Below, piece after piece: positions 1 to 11,758 of a stretch of DNA of 64,000 nucleotides. Origin of the DNA: Hydractinia symbiolongicarpus (lineage: Eukaryota > Cnidaria > Hydrozoa > Anthoathecata > Hydractiniidae). Numbering within the stretch: the first letter of the stretch is position 1; each line of letters begins with the position of its first letter. The notes beneath the pieces are model-generated. The model did no database searches. It worked only from the letters and a program-made list of their open reading frames with translations, and was not told the DNA's origin. The stretch is taken from positions 18,887,501 to 18,951,500 of the forward strand of contig NC_079881.1 of assembly GCF_029227915.1 (NCBI RefSeq). Direction: 5' to 3'. The position numbers were made by a program, and so were the translations under genes.

Positions 1-2589
1 ATCCCCATACTGTTTATTACTACCGTAGTGATAGTATTATTTTCTTAAACCTTACAAAAAGTATTTCCTTGCACCCATTCCATTTTCTAATGTCCTAGTC
101 AGCAAAAGTGGCAAATAAAGTAAAAATGACAATTATATAAAGACATTGTGTATGTTACCCACAACAAAAGTTCATATTGTTTTTTAATAAAATAACTTTC
201 ATAGGAATTTCGTTACTTGTTTCGAACTCTGTTACAAGGGTAATTTTCAAACTTCCAAGTTATGTTAATTATTTTAAATTATATTTAATGTTTTCTTTTC
301 ATTTTTATCCAAATGTTTGAACGATAATGCTGTCGTAGAATTTTAATACACTACACACGGTGGCGACGAACAAACCACAGTATTATAAATCACCACATTA
401 CAGATTGCCTACAATTAAGTGAATTAACATATGTAATATTGTGTTTCCGTAAAAGCTGGACTGTGGTACTTTCTAGAAACAGTTAAACTTCTATTCGAAA
501 ATTTATTCACTAAAGCCAGGTTACAATCTTTTAGCCTGAAGTTTTGACTTGTAAGAAATTATCAGAAAAAATTAGGAAAGTGAATTGACAGAGTTCTTAA
601 TTTATTCCGAATCTATTTAACTGTTTGTCTTATATATTTACTTACGAGCATTAAAGCTAGGATTTCGTGTCAATATCACCAATTAATTAGAGCGCATATA
701 TCGTATGTATCGTATATTTAGCTCCTTATAATAATTAGATTTCATGACTTTGTTTCTCTTTAAAGGATCGGTTAATTGTTGTGTATTCATTGTTTTGTGA
801 AAGACGCAAAATTAGTGAATCCAATCAGAACGTTCAGTAAGGAACCCACAAAAAATCGCGGTTAGTTTTCTTTCAACACAGGAAAGCTATACTTACGCAT
901 AAAACTTTGTAGCCAGCAAACACATTGCATAGTACAAATTAACAAAACTATTGTTTGCCAATTACCTCCGTCCGCTTACGTAACATTTCCTTTTTCATTG
1001 GCGTGAACGTGTATGAACAAGGTGTTAAATTTTATTAAAAAGTATTATATCATAGGGGAAGTAAGCAGACCGAGATATTTGTCTAACATATTGCTACTCT
1101 TTTAAGGTGGTGACTTTTTCTTAATTATGCCTAACAAAAAACACAGATTTAATTTAGTTGCCAACTATTAAAATTAAATTTTTAAAGAGTATTCATGAAT
1201 AAAGTAACAGGTAAATTCTCTGAACTTTAGAATAACTTTATGTCAAGATATGATAAAGCCTGTTGAATAGAAGCAATTATTAAATTAGGAAGAAGCCTGG
1301 CTTACTCTACAATCATTATTTCCCCTAAATTCCGGACTCGGCCCGTGTAGTCAAACGTATACAAAGAAAGTACCCAGGGAGTAAACTCAATACCCGAACG
1401 ATTTTATGACAAAACAAGACAGCTAATTTCGAGATTCGACGCAACAAGTGTTTCCCGGGGCTGTTTCTATATCAAGTCGAACTTTTCAATTTCACAGCGG
1501 ATGTAGGACTTCGGATTTTAGGTTATTCGTTAAACCGTTAGTCTTGAAACGTATTAGTTATTGCTCACGACTAATTTTCCCAAATTTCGAAAACTTCGGG
1601 GACCCCAACGAGAACTATTTTGTCGTGCAGAAACGGTAGGGAATGCCACTAGGAAGATTTAAAACGCTGTCCGGCTGACCTACGTGTTGGCTGCAGAGCA
1701 TTAATCATTTAACACTTTCGGCGAAGTTTGCAAATAATAAATATAAAAATAATAATATATAAGTAAGTAAATAAAATTAAAAATAAAACCGCCTTGTTTA
1801 ATAATTTTGTCGGAATATAAAAAACTAAGCGCTGTTAGTTTTATTGGAGCAAGAAATGTTCGCTTAAAGAGCGGCAAAAAAAAACAGCCTTAAACATTGA
1901 TTAAAAAGTTATGATTCCGGACTTTTCAAATTAGCGGATCTGGGTCCGATAATTTGGATTGTCCAATGGAGTCTTTAACTTTTGTAATAACAAGATAAAG
2001 TGAAAGTTCCTTTGAAAAAAAAATATATGCTACTTTTACATTAAAGTAGTAAATAAAGCTATTTGTTAAAAAAGGCAAATTGGCATAAAAAAGTTTCAAA
2101 CCAACATCACCTTATACCCAAAACAACATCTGCTAATGAAATTCTGTTATAAAATACAAGAAATATGGATATGTGGTTCTAGTCTTAATACATAAAGGAC
2201 AGGCGAACATGTGGATTTATCCACGGATCATGGACTAGTCATTTATACTACTGATAATAACCAAGGTTAGACAATTTTTAAAAATATGTATGCGAAGCGT
2301 TCGGTGGTGAAACCGCATAGCCAACAGTACACTCAGTCAAATGTACTAAAAATTAAAGATGAAAGAAAGCTAGTTTCTCATCGATTATTTACAACTTCCT
2401 CATATGTTCAGATTTATCGGTAGATGAGATAAACGTCACAGCATATTAATTTAACAAATATAGCACATATAAGAATATAAACCACAAAGTTAATTATCAC
2501 AAGAACGAATCTATTCCTTCCTGACATCCTGATGGAAATGACCAGGCAAGAAGTAGTCGAGACTTGACAAATCTGGAAGCTGTGAAATC
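1..2589. other. AT-rich non-coding region upstream of the peroxidase gene
   Basis: I see no convincing coding sequence here. The one open frame, at 1448-1639, has no recognisable motif. The only structure I can support is a short dispersed-repeat copy at 2194-2241, annotated separately. Confidence 0.6.
2194..2241 (+). repeat. Copy of a dispersed MITE-like repeat end
   Basis: The sequence runs from AAAGGACAGGCGAACATGTGG through CCACGG to GACTAGTC, with a small GTGGA...TCCAC fold-back. The same pattern (AAAGGACGGRCG...GTGGATTTTTCCACGGG...ACTAGT) appears near 44313-44360, 46336-46385, 55182-55288 (minus) and in the duplicated copies at 61556-61603 and 63600-63649. This marks a dispersed repeat family, probably a small DNA transposon relic. 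Confidence 0.55.
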
Positions 2590-2590
2590 A

Positions 2591-2598
2591 TATAAATA
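2591..2598 (+). promoter_or_regulatory. TATA box candidate for the peroxidase gene
   Basis: TATAAATA lies 92 bp upstream of the peroxidase ATG at 2690. The distance fits a short 5' leader. TATA-like words are common in DNA this AT-rich, so the call rests on position only. Confidence 0.35.
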
Positions 2599-2689
2599 AT
2601 AGTGAATTTTACATTTTTATTACTTCTTATTTTGCTTGCATCTCAGAAGTAACAAAAAAATCAACAAGGAAGATTGGCTGTCACTTAAC

Positions 2690-4825
2690 ATGGGCAAATT
2701 AGCAGCAACACTCCTAATACCGTTGCTTTTAGCATGTACAATGAAAGGTAATATTTTAAAGTTACTATCTTTTCACCGCAGCAACTAAACTGTTAGAAAA
2801 TCTAAACTGTCATAAAAAGCTTGTTGAAACGTTCTGTTTTCATATATGGCTCATTGATGCGTTAATATAATCTTTATTCTAGCACAACTGTTTAATCCTG
2901 GAAATACCTTCGCCAACTGTGTTCCACCAAATCCTACTGCTTTTTGTAAAGCGTTTCTGCCATTTCGATCAGTTGACGGCAGCTGTAACAACCTTGCGAA
3001 ACCACCGCAAGGAGCAAAAGATACAGCTTTAGCTCGACTTTTACGTAAGTATACAATGAGAAAGATAAGAGAACTATTTTTACACCTTCATAAACTTTAC
3101 ACTTTTTAATTTAGCGGCTGATTATGTCGATAGCAAAAATCTTGATACTCCGCGTGGCTTTCCTGGAACATTACCGCGCGTTCCTACAGCTCATGAAGTT
3201 TCACGGGCAGTCTTCCGCGTTCAAACTAGAAACAGACAAAGATCATCGTTGTCAACAATGTTTATGGCATTTGGACAATTCCTCGATCATGACTTTGCAT
3301 ACACAAGTCATCCTCCGTGCGATGTGTCTGCAGGGTAAACCCATAATATGCATTTCTTATTTTGTTTAGTATACAAAAAAGTTTTACTTAGTTAACATAT
3401 TTAATTTTGTACTAGATGTGGTTCAATAACTGCCTTCACGTACCCATGTTTCCCACTGATAATCAGGTCAGGTGGATCACGTTGTACATCTCTGGCAAGG
3501 TCAGTTCCTGTCTGTCAACCCAAATTTCAACCACGAACCACAAGAGAACAGTTGAACATAATATCATCTTTCGTTGATTTGTCCCAAGTATACAGCAACG
3601 ATATAATTGTTCACAAACAGTTGAGAACATTAGATGGTAAGTTATTTACATGCATTTGGCGTTTACAATATATTATGAACTTTCAAAGTTTTTGAAGGGT
3701 ATCTCATACGAAAACTTCATATTTTGTTTAGGCAATGGATTGCTAAAGGTTACTTCGTCAAATTTGCTACCGATTAGATTGCCACCATCAGATCCAGAAT
3801 GTAGAAATCCAGGCGGATGTTCATTGGTTGGTGATGACAGAGGAGACGAAAATATTGTGTTAAACACGTTACATACGATATTTGTGCGATATCACAACTA
3901 CATAGCTAAAAAACTAAAAGTTTTGACAAGATCTACCAGTGAAAAGTTTCTTTTCGAGACAGCAAGGAAAATCAATATTGCCATATATCAACGCATTGTT
4001 TACAACGAGTTTCTTCCACCTATTGTTGATTTAGCTCCATACAAAGGTTACGATACATCAGTGGATGCTTCCATAACTAATGTCTTTTCAACAGCAGCCT
4101 TTAGATTCGGTCACAGTTTGGTTCCAAATGCCTGGGCGCAACTAAACAACAACTTTGACACGGCCTTCAACGATATCTCTCTTCAAGCTTCATTTGAAAA
4201 CACTCTTCCAATTCGTAATCGGGGTATAGAACCAACAGCATTTGGTTTATTGGCAAACCGATCGCAAGTAGTTGATACCACGTTTGCGTTTGGAATTGCC
4301 CGAAGGTTACTTGTTCCTTTAGGAGAGAGAAGACTTGAAGATTTGACAGCTTTGAATATTCAACGAGGACGAGATCATGGTTTGAAAACATATGGAGCTT
4401 GGAGACGAAGATGTAGATTACCAGCCATCAATACGTTTGAAGATCTGGTGGGAATAATGTCTAATTCAACGATTAGGAATTTCGAGACAGTGTACAACAA
4501 CCCGAATGACATTGACATATTTGCAGCTGGTATTGCAGAACGACGCACCAACGGAAAAATGCTTGGACCAACCTTCCAATGTATCCAAAAAATCCAATTT
4601 GAGCGCTTCAGAGACGGAGATCGATTTTGGTATGAAAACCCTGGTGTCTTCACTCCGGACCAGCTTATTGAAATAAACAAAATGACATTGTCGAAGGTGT
4701 TATGCAACACATTAAAAGGTATCGTTTCCATCCAAAGAAATGCTTTAAGAGCTGTTTTTCCCAACACAGTACGAAGAGGGTGTGGGAATATCCCAGATAT
4801 TGATTTGAAAAAGTGGATCAGTTAG
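2690..4825 (+). CDS. Secreted animal haem peroxidase (five exons)
   Basis: This is a peroxidase of the animal haem peroxidase family (myeloperoxidase/peroxinectin/peroxidasin-type domain), which uses H2O2 to oxidise substrates outside the cell or in secretory vesicles. Exons read from the sequence are 2690-2747, 2883-3044, 3115-3334, 3416-3636 and 3732-4825. All introns are GT-AG and phases join without a break to give 584 residues. The first 19 residues (basic start, then a Leu/Ile/Ala-rich core) look like a signal peptide. FRSVDGSCNNL is near residue 50. The distal haem pocket GQFLDHDF has its His at about 132, next to the Asp that usually ester-links haem. FRFGHSLVP has the proximal His at about 348, and NIQRGRDHGL follows. 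The length is somewhat below that of vertebrate lactoperoxidases. There is no extra Ig or LRR domain, so it is not a full peroxidasin. It appears intact; the physiological substrate is unknown. Confidence 0.93.
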
Positions 4826-6923
4826 TTTCATGGATAACCTGACCTGATATTTAATCCTTATTTTTTGAATACATGACCAGTATCCGTGTGTATAATATCT
4901 GTATTTTCTTTGTATTAGCTGACATAATAACACCAAAATAACAAAAACCTTTTCGTTTGTTTTACGTTTTCAGCTCCTGTACTCTATGTATACCTTATAC
5001 TGATTTGAGAAACTATCCTTTTTTTGTAAAGACGCGAAAGGTGGGATGTCTTTGAGGCTCCTTTGCCTTGTGAGGCTTTTCTTTTCTCCTGTTTTGGCGA
5101 TAAGAAATGCGATAAGAAAAGTATGTGTTTTTGCTCTTATCTGATCTTGCTAGGTATCAAAATCAGTATTTGACATTTCGTTACTGCAATTATTTTAATA
5201 AACCTTTTACTTATTAGGTTGTTTTTTGTATATACTTTTGTCGATATTTTTTAACTATAAGTTATTGGGTTAATTTATTACGATTTAGCAGGTGAAAGTA
5301 ACATTTGATGTCGGACGTAATGTGTTTCTTGTTTGTTTTAACAAAGAGAAACCATCATCCCTTTTTAGTATCGGTATTCTGTACTTATTTGAAAATGTCA
5401 ATATTAATCCTAAAACTTAAAATAAGAATGTTGTCTTTCTTCGAAAATTTGTTGCCGTGCAGCGTACTAATTAATAGCGGGAAAATAATAAGAACATCTT
5501 AACCTTGTTCTATGTTATCAGGTAACAAAATTGTTACTGTCAAAAACTCAAGTTTAGCTAAATCAAATAAAACATATTTTTAAGCGTATATAAAGATTTA
5601 TACGTGATGTTTCGTAACTATTTTCGGACCGGTGAAGTTAGTATTTTCTTGTACATCAAAATAAAATAAAGTTCATATCCATTTTAATTTAGGTTCCCAT
5701 ATTAATTTTGTCCATGTAGAGTTGCTTATGAATAAGTTGGATAACTTAATAAATGGTCTATATTTACGCCAATTCTGCATTGTTGTTTGTAATAGCTATA
5801 GATTTTTCTCCTTTTGACATGGTTATATTATTTTTCACAGATTTGCTTGAACAGCACCGTATACAAATACTAATTAAAGAGATGAAGTTATAATTATTGA
5901 TGGAACAAATATCGGTCAAAGTAAGCAAAATTGTACTGGATTTGGTTGGGATATTTAAGAATTGAGATTTGCAACCAACTTAGTTTCTTTTCTCAACAAT
6001 AACTTAACGCAAGCAAAGCACATAAAGAAACAGTCACGCCAATGTAATTTATAGTTTATATTTTACACATGTTGAACATATATAATTGACAGAAATATCT
6101 GCAATCCTCGGCAATATATGTTCTAAGACATGGCCGCAAATATTAAAGTTTGTGACTATGTACTGACAATTTCTATGTTAGATTCACGTTATTTAAACTT
6201 TCAATTTCACAGCGGGTATATTGCTTAAGGATACAGTAATGGTTCAGACGCAGATTTAGTATACCCGTTATTTCTTAATTAATTTTTTTTTTTTTTTTAC
6301 AAAATTATTTATTGGATATAAAAGAAAGTTAAATTGTCTAAAAGATATTAAAATAATTGCGCTGGTAAACATAAATCTACCTTTCGTTTCTTACCAAAAC
6401 GTACGAAACTCCCATCTGCTTAATTTTTTTAATAATTATCAAATAGTCCAGCAGTACCTCAACAACACTGCTTTGCTGCATTTTTTTAAAAAAAACGCGT
6501 TATTCGTTGTTTAAAAATTTGTGAAAAAGACATTTTTTCCTCGTTCAAAAGTCTACATAAAATAAGATTCTTCATCGTGAAAGGGGTTCGAACGTTTTAG
6601 TGAAAAACAAAGATTTAGAATAATGGTTAGTAGGAAAAAAATTATTTTCTTTTCATGAAATTTAAAACAAAGTCAGTATAACCATTTTTCGAATTTTGGA
6701 ACCTTCTGCGCCTGATGTGGCTCATTTGGTGGAACACATGCATGCTAGAAAGTGGATTAAAACATTTTAAACCCTTTCTACCTGACCTTACGATGCGGAT
6801 GAAGATAATTGAACCGCAAACTACCGGTGCTACAATGGTTTTGGTGAAGATTATAAATTATATTACGTTAGAATTATACAAGGAATACCTCAATTTCCAA
6901 TATTTCTTTGATAAAACCAACAC
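4826..6923. other. Peroxidase 3' UTR and intergenic region
   Basis: Apart from the candidate poly(A) signal, I see no gene here. There is a poly-T run near 6280-6299 and short open frames with no recognisable motifs (for example at 5305-5502). The sequence AATTTCACAGCGGG near 6205 resembles one near 1487, a hint of another dispersed repeat. Confidence 0.5.
5197..5202 (+). promoter_or_regulatory. Candidate polyadenylation signal of the peroxidase gene
   Basis: AATAAA lies 372 bp after the peroxidase stop codon. It is a plausible 3' end, but the hexamer is frequent in this AT-rich sequence. Confidence 0.35.
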
Positions 6924-6927
6924 TTAA

Positions 6928-7534
6928 AGGGGCCACGAAACGATTTAATGAGCCCAATCCAGGCAAATTTCGAAGAATGGTGTGTAATTAACAGAAGGTC
7001 AAGGCACAAGAAATTATACGAACTTTAAAACCACATATAATACGTCTACACAACCCTTTATTAATTAATTAATTAATTAATTAATTATCAATAAACAATT
7101 ATCAATTAAAGGTTTATAATGAATCTGATATTTTTTTTATTTTTTATTTTCTTCCTGCATTATTCTTCTTTAGCGGTAAAATATAGTCTATCTATAATCT
7201 ATTATAATTAAAACCTCTAAAAGGATTTTAAGGCCTTTGTTGTTACCTAAATTGGCTTTATGTACAATAAATGTTTCTGCGAAAAAATTCGAATGGTGTA
7301 ACGAGCTAGCTAGTTCAAAAGGTTTAAAGTTTATTTTATGAGAAAATTTTGTTAAAAGCAAGGTAAGTGATAAATCATGGATATCCAAAATTTGTAGGGA
7401 ATTTTTCTGTCATTTTTAGTTATATTTGGATGCGTAATATAATATTTGTGATGGTTTAAGTTGTTGCTTTTGTCCCCACTAATCATGAAACTTTTCACTA
7501 AAGTTGAATAGCAAAAGCCGTTTCATGGCCCCTT
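6928..7534. mobile_element. piggyBac-type MITE (607 bp, TTAA-flanked)
   Basis: The ends are inverted repeats: AGGGGCCACGAAACG at 6928-6942, and its complement with one mismatch at 7520-7534. Each end abuts TTAA (6924-6927 and 7535-7538), the target duplication of piggyBac-superfamily transposons. There is no coding capacity. The inside holds an ATTA tetranucleotide tract at about 7061-7087. It is a non-autonomous element; the autonomous partner is not in this window. Confidence 0.7.
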
Positions 7535-7856
7535 TAAACACAAATAACAAAAAATGTACTTTTATAAACGAGCTGTATAAATTATAAGGCAGAGTAGTGG
7601 CAGCCTTGTTACGCAAAACGAAGAAAATTCCATGTATTATAAAGTCAGAAACAACACATTTTTAATAAAATCAAATACTGCAAAGTTTAGGTCACTGAAT
7701 ATGCTCAAAGAAGGTTAGTTGTCTTTGCAAACGGTTATTGTTTCGAAATCGCTTAAAAATTTTTTAATGATGACATTGTTTCAAAATCGTGTCGGATGTA
7801 TTGCTGGAATTTCCTATGTCGCATATAGAACTTTGTCACTAATCATGTTTAAAGTG

Positions 7857-9290
7857 TTAGATAATTGGTATAGGATTTGAAAGAGACTTTTCTCCCAATA
7901 TTAATAATCCCAAGAGAATAATTGATGAAGCTGTCGCTGCAGGATAAAATATTTTCATGTGGCTGGCTCGTCCACTTTGTATAGAAAACAGACGAACACC
8001 TTTCAAGAATCCTGGATTGCATGAATGGGCCAATTTTGCGCACACAATCACTGCAAATGTTTGATCAGCAAGTAAAAACACTGCGTTGCAAAAAGATTTG
8101 TAACCAGCATCACTTACCATCCAGTACCGTTCCCAACTCGATAGTAGAGCAATAAGAAAAGCAAAGATGTCAGAACTACAGAAAGCAAACTTAGAACACC
8201 AGATAAAACACTTCTCTGCTTGACACTCTCCGAGATAGAAGAAATGTAACAAAAACAATGTTGGCGAATACAACACCCATTAACAGAATATTTAGAACTG
8301 ATTAACTGAAGTTCAATCTTGTGATAACAATCATGGGTAAAGTACGGAAAATTATTTGGTCCATTGTCCCAAAAAATATGCAGATAAGGATCATCAGGAG
8401 AGTTCTTTAGTTTGAAAAATATTTTTTGTTGTGCTGGCTGTGGATGCGGAACACATACTTTTATCTCCATGGTTTCTGCTTCTATGTCATATCCTCTTGA
8501 TAAATCATTCGTAAAAATTAATACAACAATCAGTATAATGCAGCAAATTACAAATGAAGTAGGTTCTTATTATATGAATTTACACATGCTAAATCAATAT
8601 CTAAGTAACAAAAACGATATTAAACAAGCGGCTAACACAAAACATAAAATTAAACGGATAAATTGATGATGCAATGCTTAACTTGTTTATTTATACTTGT
8701 GCGCAATATCAAATATTATATTTCCAAAACTTCGTAGCAACACAAGATTGCAAAGTATTTTCTTATTATATGAATTTACACATGCTAAATCAATATCTAA
8801 GTAAGAAAAACGATATTGAACAAGCGGCTAATACAAAACATAAAATTAAACGGATAAATTGATGATGCAATGCTTAACTTGTTTATTTATAGTTTATAAG
8901 TTTTGGAAATATAATATTTGATATTGCGCACAAGTATAAATAAACAAGTTAAGCATTGCATCATCAATTTACCCGTTTAATTTTATGTTTTGTAAATGAA
9001 GTAGGTCCAATAACATTGGCATACGTTATGTGGATACTTCAAATCCAAAAATCTGTTTTGAGACAAAATACAAAAGGGCATGGCCCGCAGGCGTAACCTA
9101 GTAAATGATTACCATTAAGCATTATCAATTTTTGCGAAACTTCTTCTTTAGGGTATGATCTTGCAACCTCTGAAACCATGAGTGGTGTCACTACCATGGT
9201 AAAACCGCTCAAAAATCTTCCAAACCACGGAAACAAGGGGATGTGTGAATGATATGAGAATAGAGAATAATATGGACGGTGCGAAAAAGC
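7857..9290 (-). pseudogene. Decayed MFS-type transporter, inverted paralogue of the gene at 11759
   Basis: Reading the minus strand from about 9290 down, pieces of an MFS transporter align in order with the intact gene at 11759-13066. SEVARSYPKEE at about 9170 matches GETARSYPPEE. TNDLSRGYD just left of the insertion (about 8490) matches AHDLSREYD. The C-terminal part at 8114-7857 resembles FGEQFFLVVAFAKL. The frame is lost several times, with stops within 8470-8114 and frame changes near 8280. The gene is also split by the insertion at 8565-8993. It is non-functional as read. The two copies point in opposite directions, so an inverted local duplication is likely. Confidence 0.75.
8565..8993. 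mobile_element. Fold-back insertion with 13-bp target duplication
   Basis: A 429-bp insertion splits the MFS pseudogene and is bounded by the direct repeat AAATGAAGTAGGT (8552-8564 and 8994-9006). Inside, a roughly 130-bp unit is directly repeated (8566-8697 and 8761-8893). A 96-bp arm (8637-8732) recurs inverted at 8898-8993 with very few mismatches. A 13-bp duplication is longer than most DNA transposons make and suggests target-primed retroposition. The inverted arms look like a composite or a twin-priming product. I do not recognise the family. Confidence 0.7.
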
Positions 9291-9588
9291 GTCCGATAAT
9301 CATCCTCTATAACAACTCGGGATTATTGGTTTTTAGAACAGTTCATACATATATCCATAGCGTTGCATTAACACATCCAAGTTCTAAACCCATTTGGAAG
9401 TACAAAATTAAAAAACACAATGTAAGTTGACTTCCGTTTTCTCTTCCATAACAAAATTCTGTTTTGCTAATCCATTTTCTTTATTAACAACAGCTAGCAA
9501 ATCTCGGAAAAGCGTCCAAATTTTCTCGTGTGCGATAAGTTTTAACCAATCAAAACTAATCAATTAAAATGACATTATGATGATAAAT

Positions 9589-9830
9589 CTCTATAATAAT
9601 AGCCGTATTCTGTTCAAAATGGTTGCGCGCAGATTTCTTCGGCAAATTATCGCGGAGCCCAATTTTTACGGTCCTCGTTTTTTCGTTTGGACGCAGCACA
9701 ATTTCGGAATAATTTCGGAATCACGCCAGAACAGGATAAACAACGAAAACATGCTTGGAAGCCATTTTAGTTTGGAGGTGATGTTGCCCGGTTCGTAAGT
9801 CTCCTTCTGACCTTTTTCTCTTCTAAATAC
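9589..9830. repeat. Dispersed repeat related to 44361-44580 and 61604-61823
   Basis: The stretch from AATAGCCGTATTCTGTTC through GAAAACATG and AGCCATTTT to the following CTCCTT resembles, over about 200 bp with indels, the sequence inside both copies of the large duplication. No open frame is conserved between the copies, so this is probably a non-coding mobile element relic. Confidence 0.5.
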
Positions 9831-11040
9831 TTTGTATCTATAGGAATATTTATTTTCATGTTTTTACATGTTAACATGAATATATCGTCACATTTTCTAG
9901 TAATGTATAAATCTTAAACAAACCAATTTTCAGATTTTAGCTAGGAACGTAGATTTTAAGGGAGCATTCTGCTAGCCGGAAGCTACAGCTAGCCTTATTT
10001 ATTCCCATTCTTTTGATGTTTTTATTAAGTTTGGTATATTCTTATTTGGTCTTATGTTTTGATTGTGGCTAGCTCTTCATAGCTATCTCTGGCAAAAAGT
10101 GAAAGTAGCCAAATGCAGTTTTTAGCTAGCTAGCTACAACAAAATTATTATGCTAAATGCAGTTAGGTAGCTACACCTTTTATTACCATCATGAAAACTT
10201 ATTTTGCAAAACTTATTTGGTTGTGATATATATCAGAATTAATTGTTTTTAATGTACTTTAAAGATGATCGGATAATGAAATTTGGAATCAACTTAGACT
10301 CCAGTCTTTAGGGAATATGTATTTGGATAGCTTAAAACGTAAACAAAGGCAAGTGTGCCTAAATTTCTATATATATAGTCTTATTAGAAGATTGAATAGA
10401 ATTTCAATAGACGCTTTGCGGGTTTTAATTTCTTCTAATCTTAACCCCAGGATTAAATGGAGATTAAAAAAACAAAGCATCTTTCCTCCATACAATTTGC
10501 AAATTTAAATGAAACTTTTAAACAAACGAGGGCATAACATAAGCCAGGTAATAACTATATATAAAATTTGTATTACAAAAAACAACACCTACACGACCAA
10601 AGATTGCTACACTGGTGCGAAACTGGGTCACAATTTACGATCGAAGATCAAACAACCAAATAACACAAACCTAATTTAGCATACAAAGTCGAATGTCCCC
10701 GATACGAACTGTGACGCTTTGTACATTGGTGAGGTTAGCGCTGTTTCCGACGTTCTGCGATAAGTCGGGAACGAAATTCCTTTTTGGATTTCACTGCAAT
10801 GTAACCCAATTTTCCGGGTTATGCGCATGCCCATCATAATAATATAAATGCACGTGTCGTATCTTCGGGCAAGCCTCGGTTTTTGGTCGCGTGGTAAGCA
10901 TTGCAAACTTTAACTGTCATTAATATTAATTGTTGCAATTTTCGTTTTATGTACCTCACCGGGGCATATAATCAAGAAAATGTTGGCGTAAAGAAGAACA
11001 GACGGACATCGACAACTGCAAAGTGATCAGCTTCACGGGT
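9831..11040. other. Non-coding region between the MFS pseudogene and the recombinase fragment
   Basis: I see no gene. The region has many GCTAGCTA-type words (for example 10120-10137). A slightly more GC-rich and CpG-rich stretch lies at about 10680-10900; it could be an old promoter, but nothing identifiable is attached to it. Confidence 0.4.
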
Positions 11041-11304
11041 TATTTTCTTGAAAAAAATACGCACAAAAGATGCAATCCACACTTGGCCGTGGATACTAAG
11101 GAAGTTTATAATCCAGTTGCTGGTCACAAGTCGTTACCGGAAAATTTTGGGTTACATTCTTTACGCTCAGGTTGAGCTCGTGCTGCTGCAAATAACGGCT
11201 TCACAGACAGAATGATAAGTAAACACGTCAGGTGGTCATCAAGTTCCAGTAGGGACGGATGCATGAAAGATAGCAAAACTCAACGACTTTCTGAAAAGAT
11301 TTAG
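11041..11304 (+). pseudogene. Tyrosine recombinase C-terminal fragment (Crypton-like)
   Basis: One reading frame of 87 codons ends in TAG and contains GLHSLRSG, the HxxR box of tyrosine recombinases. It is followed by RMISKHVRWSS...DGCMKDS, which matches the usual H/W and tyrosine-box region of eukaryotic recombinase genes in cnidarian repeats. An in-frame TGA lies directly after LRSG, and no N-terminal part is seen. It is therefore a dead C-terminal piece of a mobile-element recombinase. The other recombinase in this window, at 52305-54463, is a different and more divergent type. Confidence 0.65.
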
Positions 11305-11758
11305 GATTTAATAAAAATTGGTCCTCTTTTGACTCTCCATACCAATATACCTAGTTACTCCAATGCTGTTTTTTTCTGTCTTATTTATTGCTAGGTGTAA
11401 AAAGAAGCCACAGACTTGCAAAAAGAATAAAAGAACACGGTGAGTGAGAAATAATTGAGCCTTAATTACCTTTTACTTTTTTTCAATTATCGCATTATGT
11501 AACCTTAGCAACCTTTTGTCAACGAACTTTATTACTTTTTATACGTTTTCCTGTAGAAATTTTTATTATTTTGATGATTGTCTTAGGGAGGTACGGTTCA
11601 ATTATCAATTTTTTAAAAGAAACTTTTTCGACTCCGTTTATATTATTTACCATTTGCTCGAACCGATATTTTTGAGGAAAAACTTACTGCTGACGTAATA
11701 AAGGCGTATCCTATATACGATTGCACATACCACTCTAACACGCAAAACTGCGTAGATT

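Noticed and set aside
4167-4767. Minus-strand ORFs under the peroxidase gene
   Set aside because: They are shadows of the conserved plus-strand exon and lack any motif.
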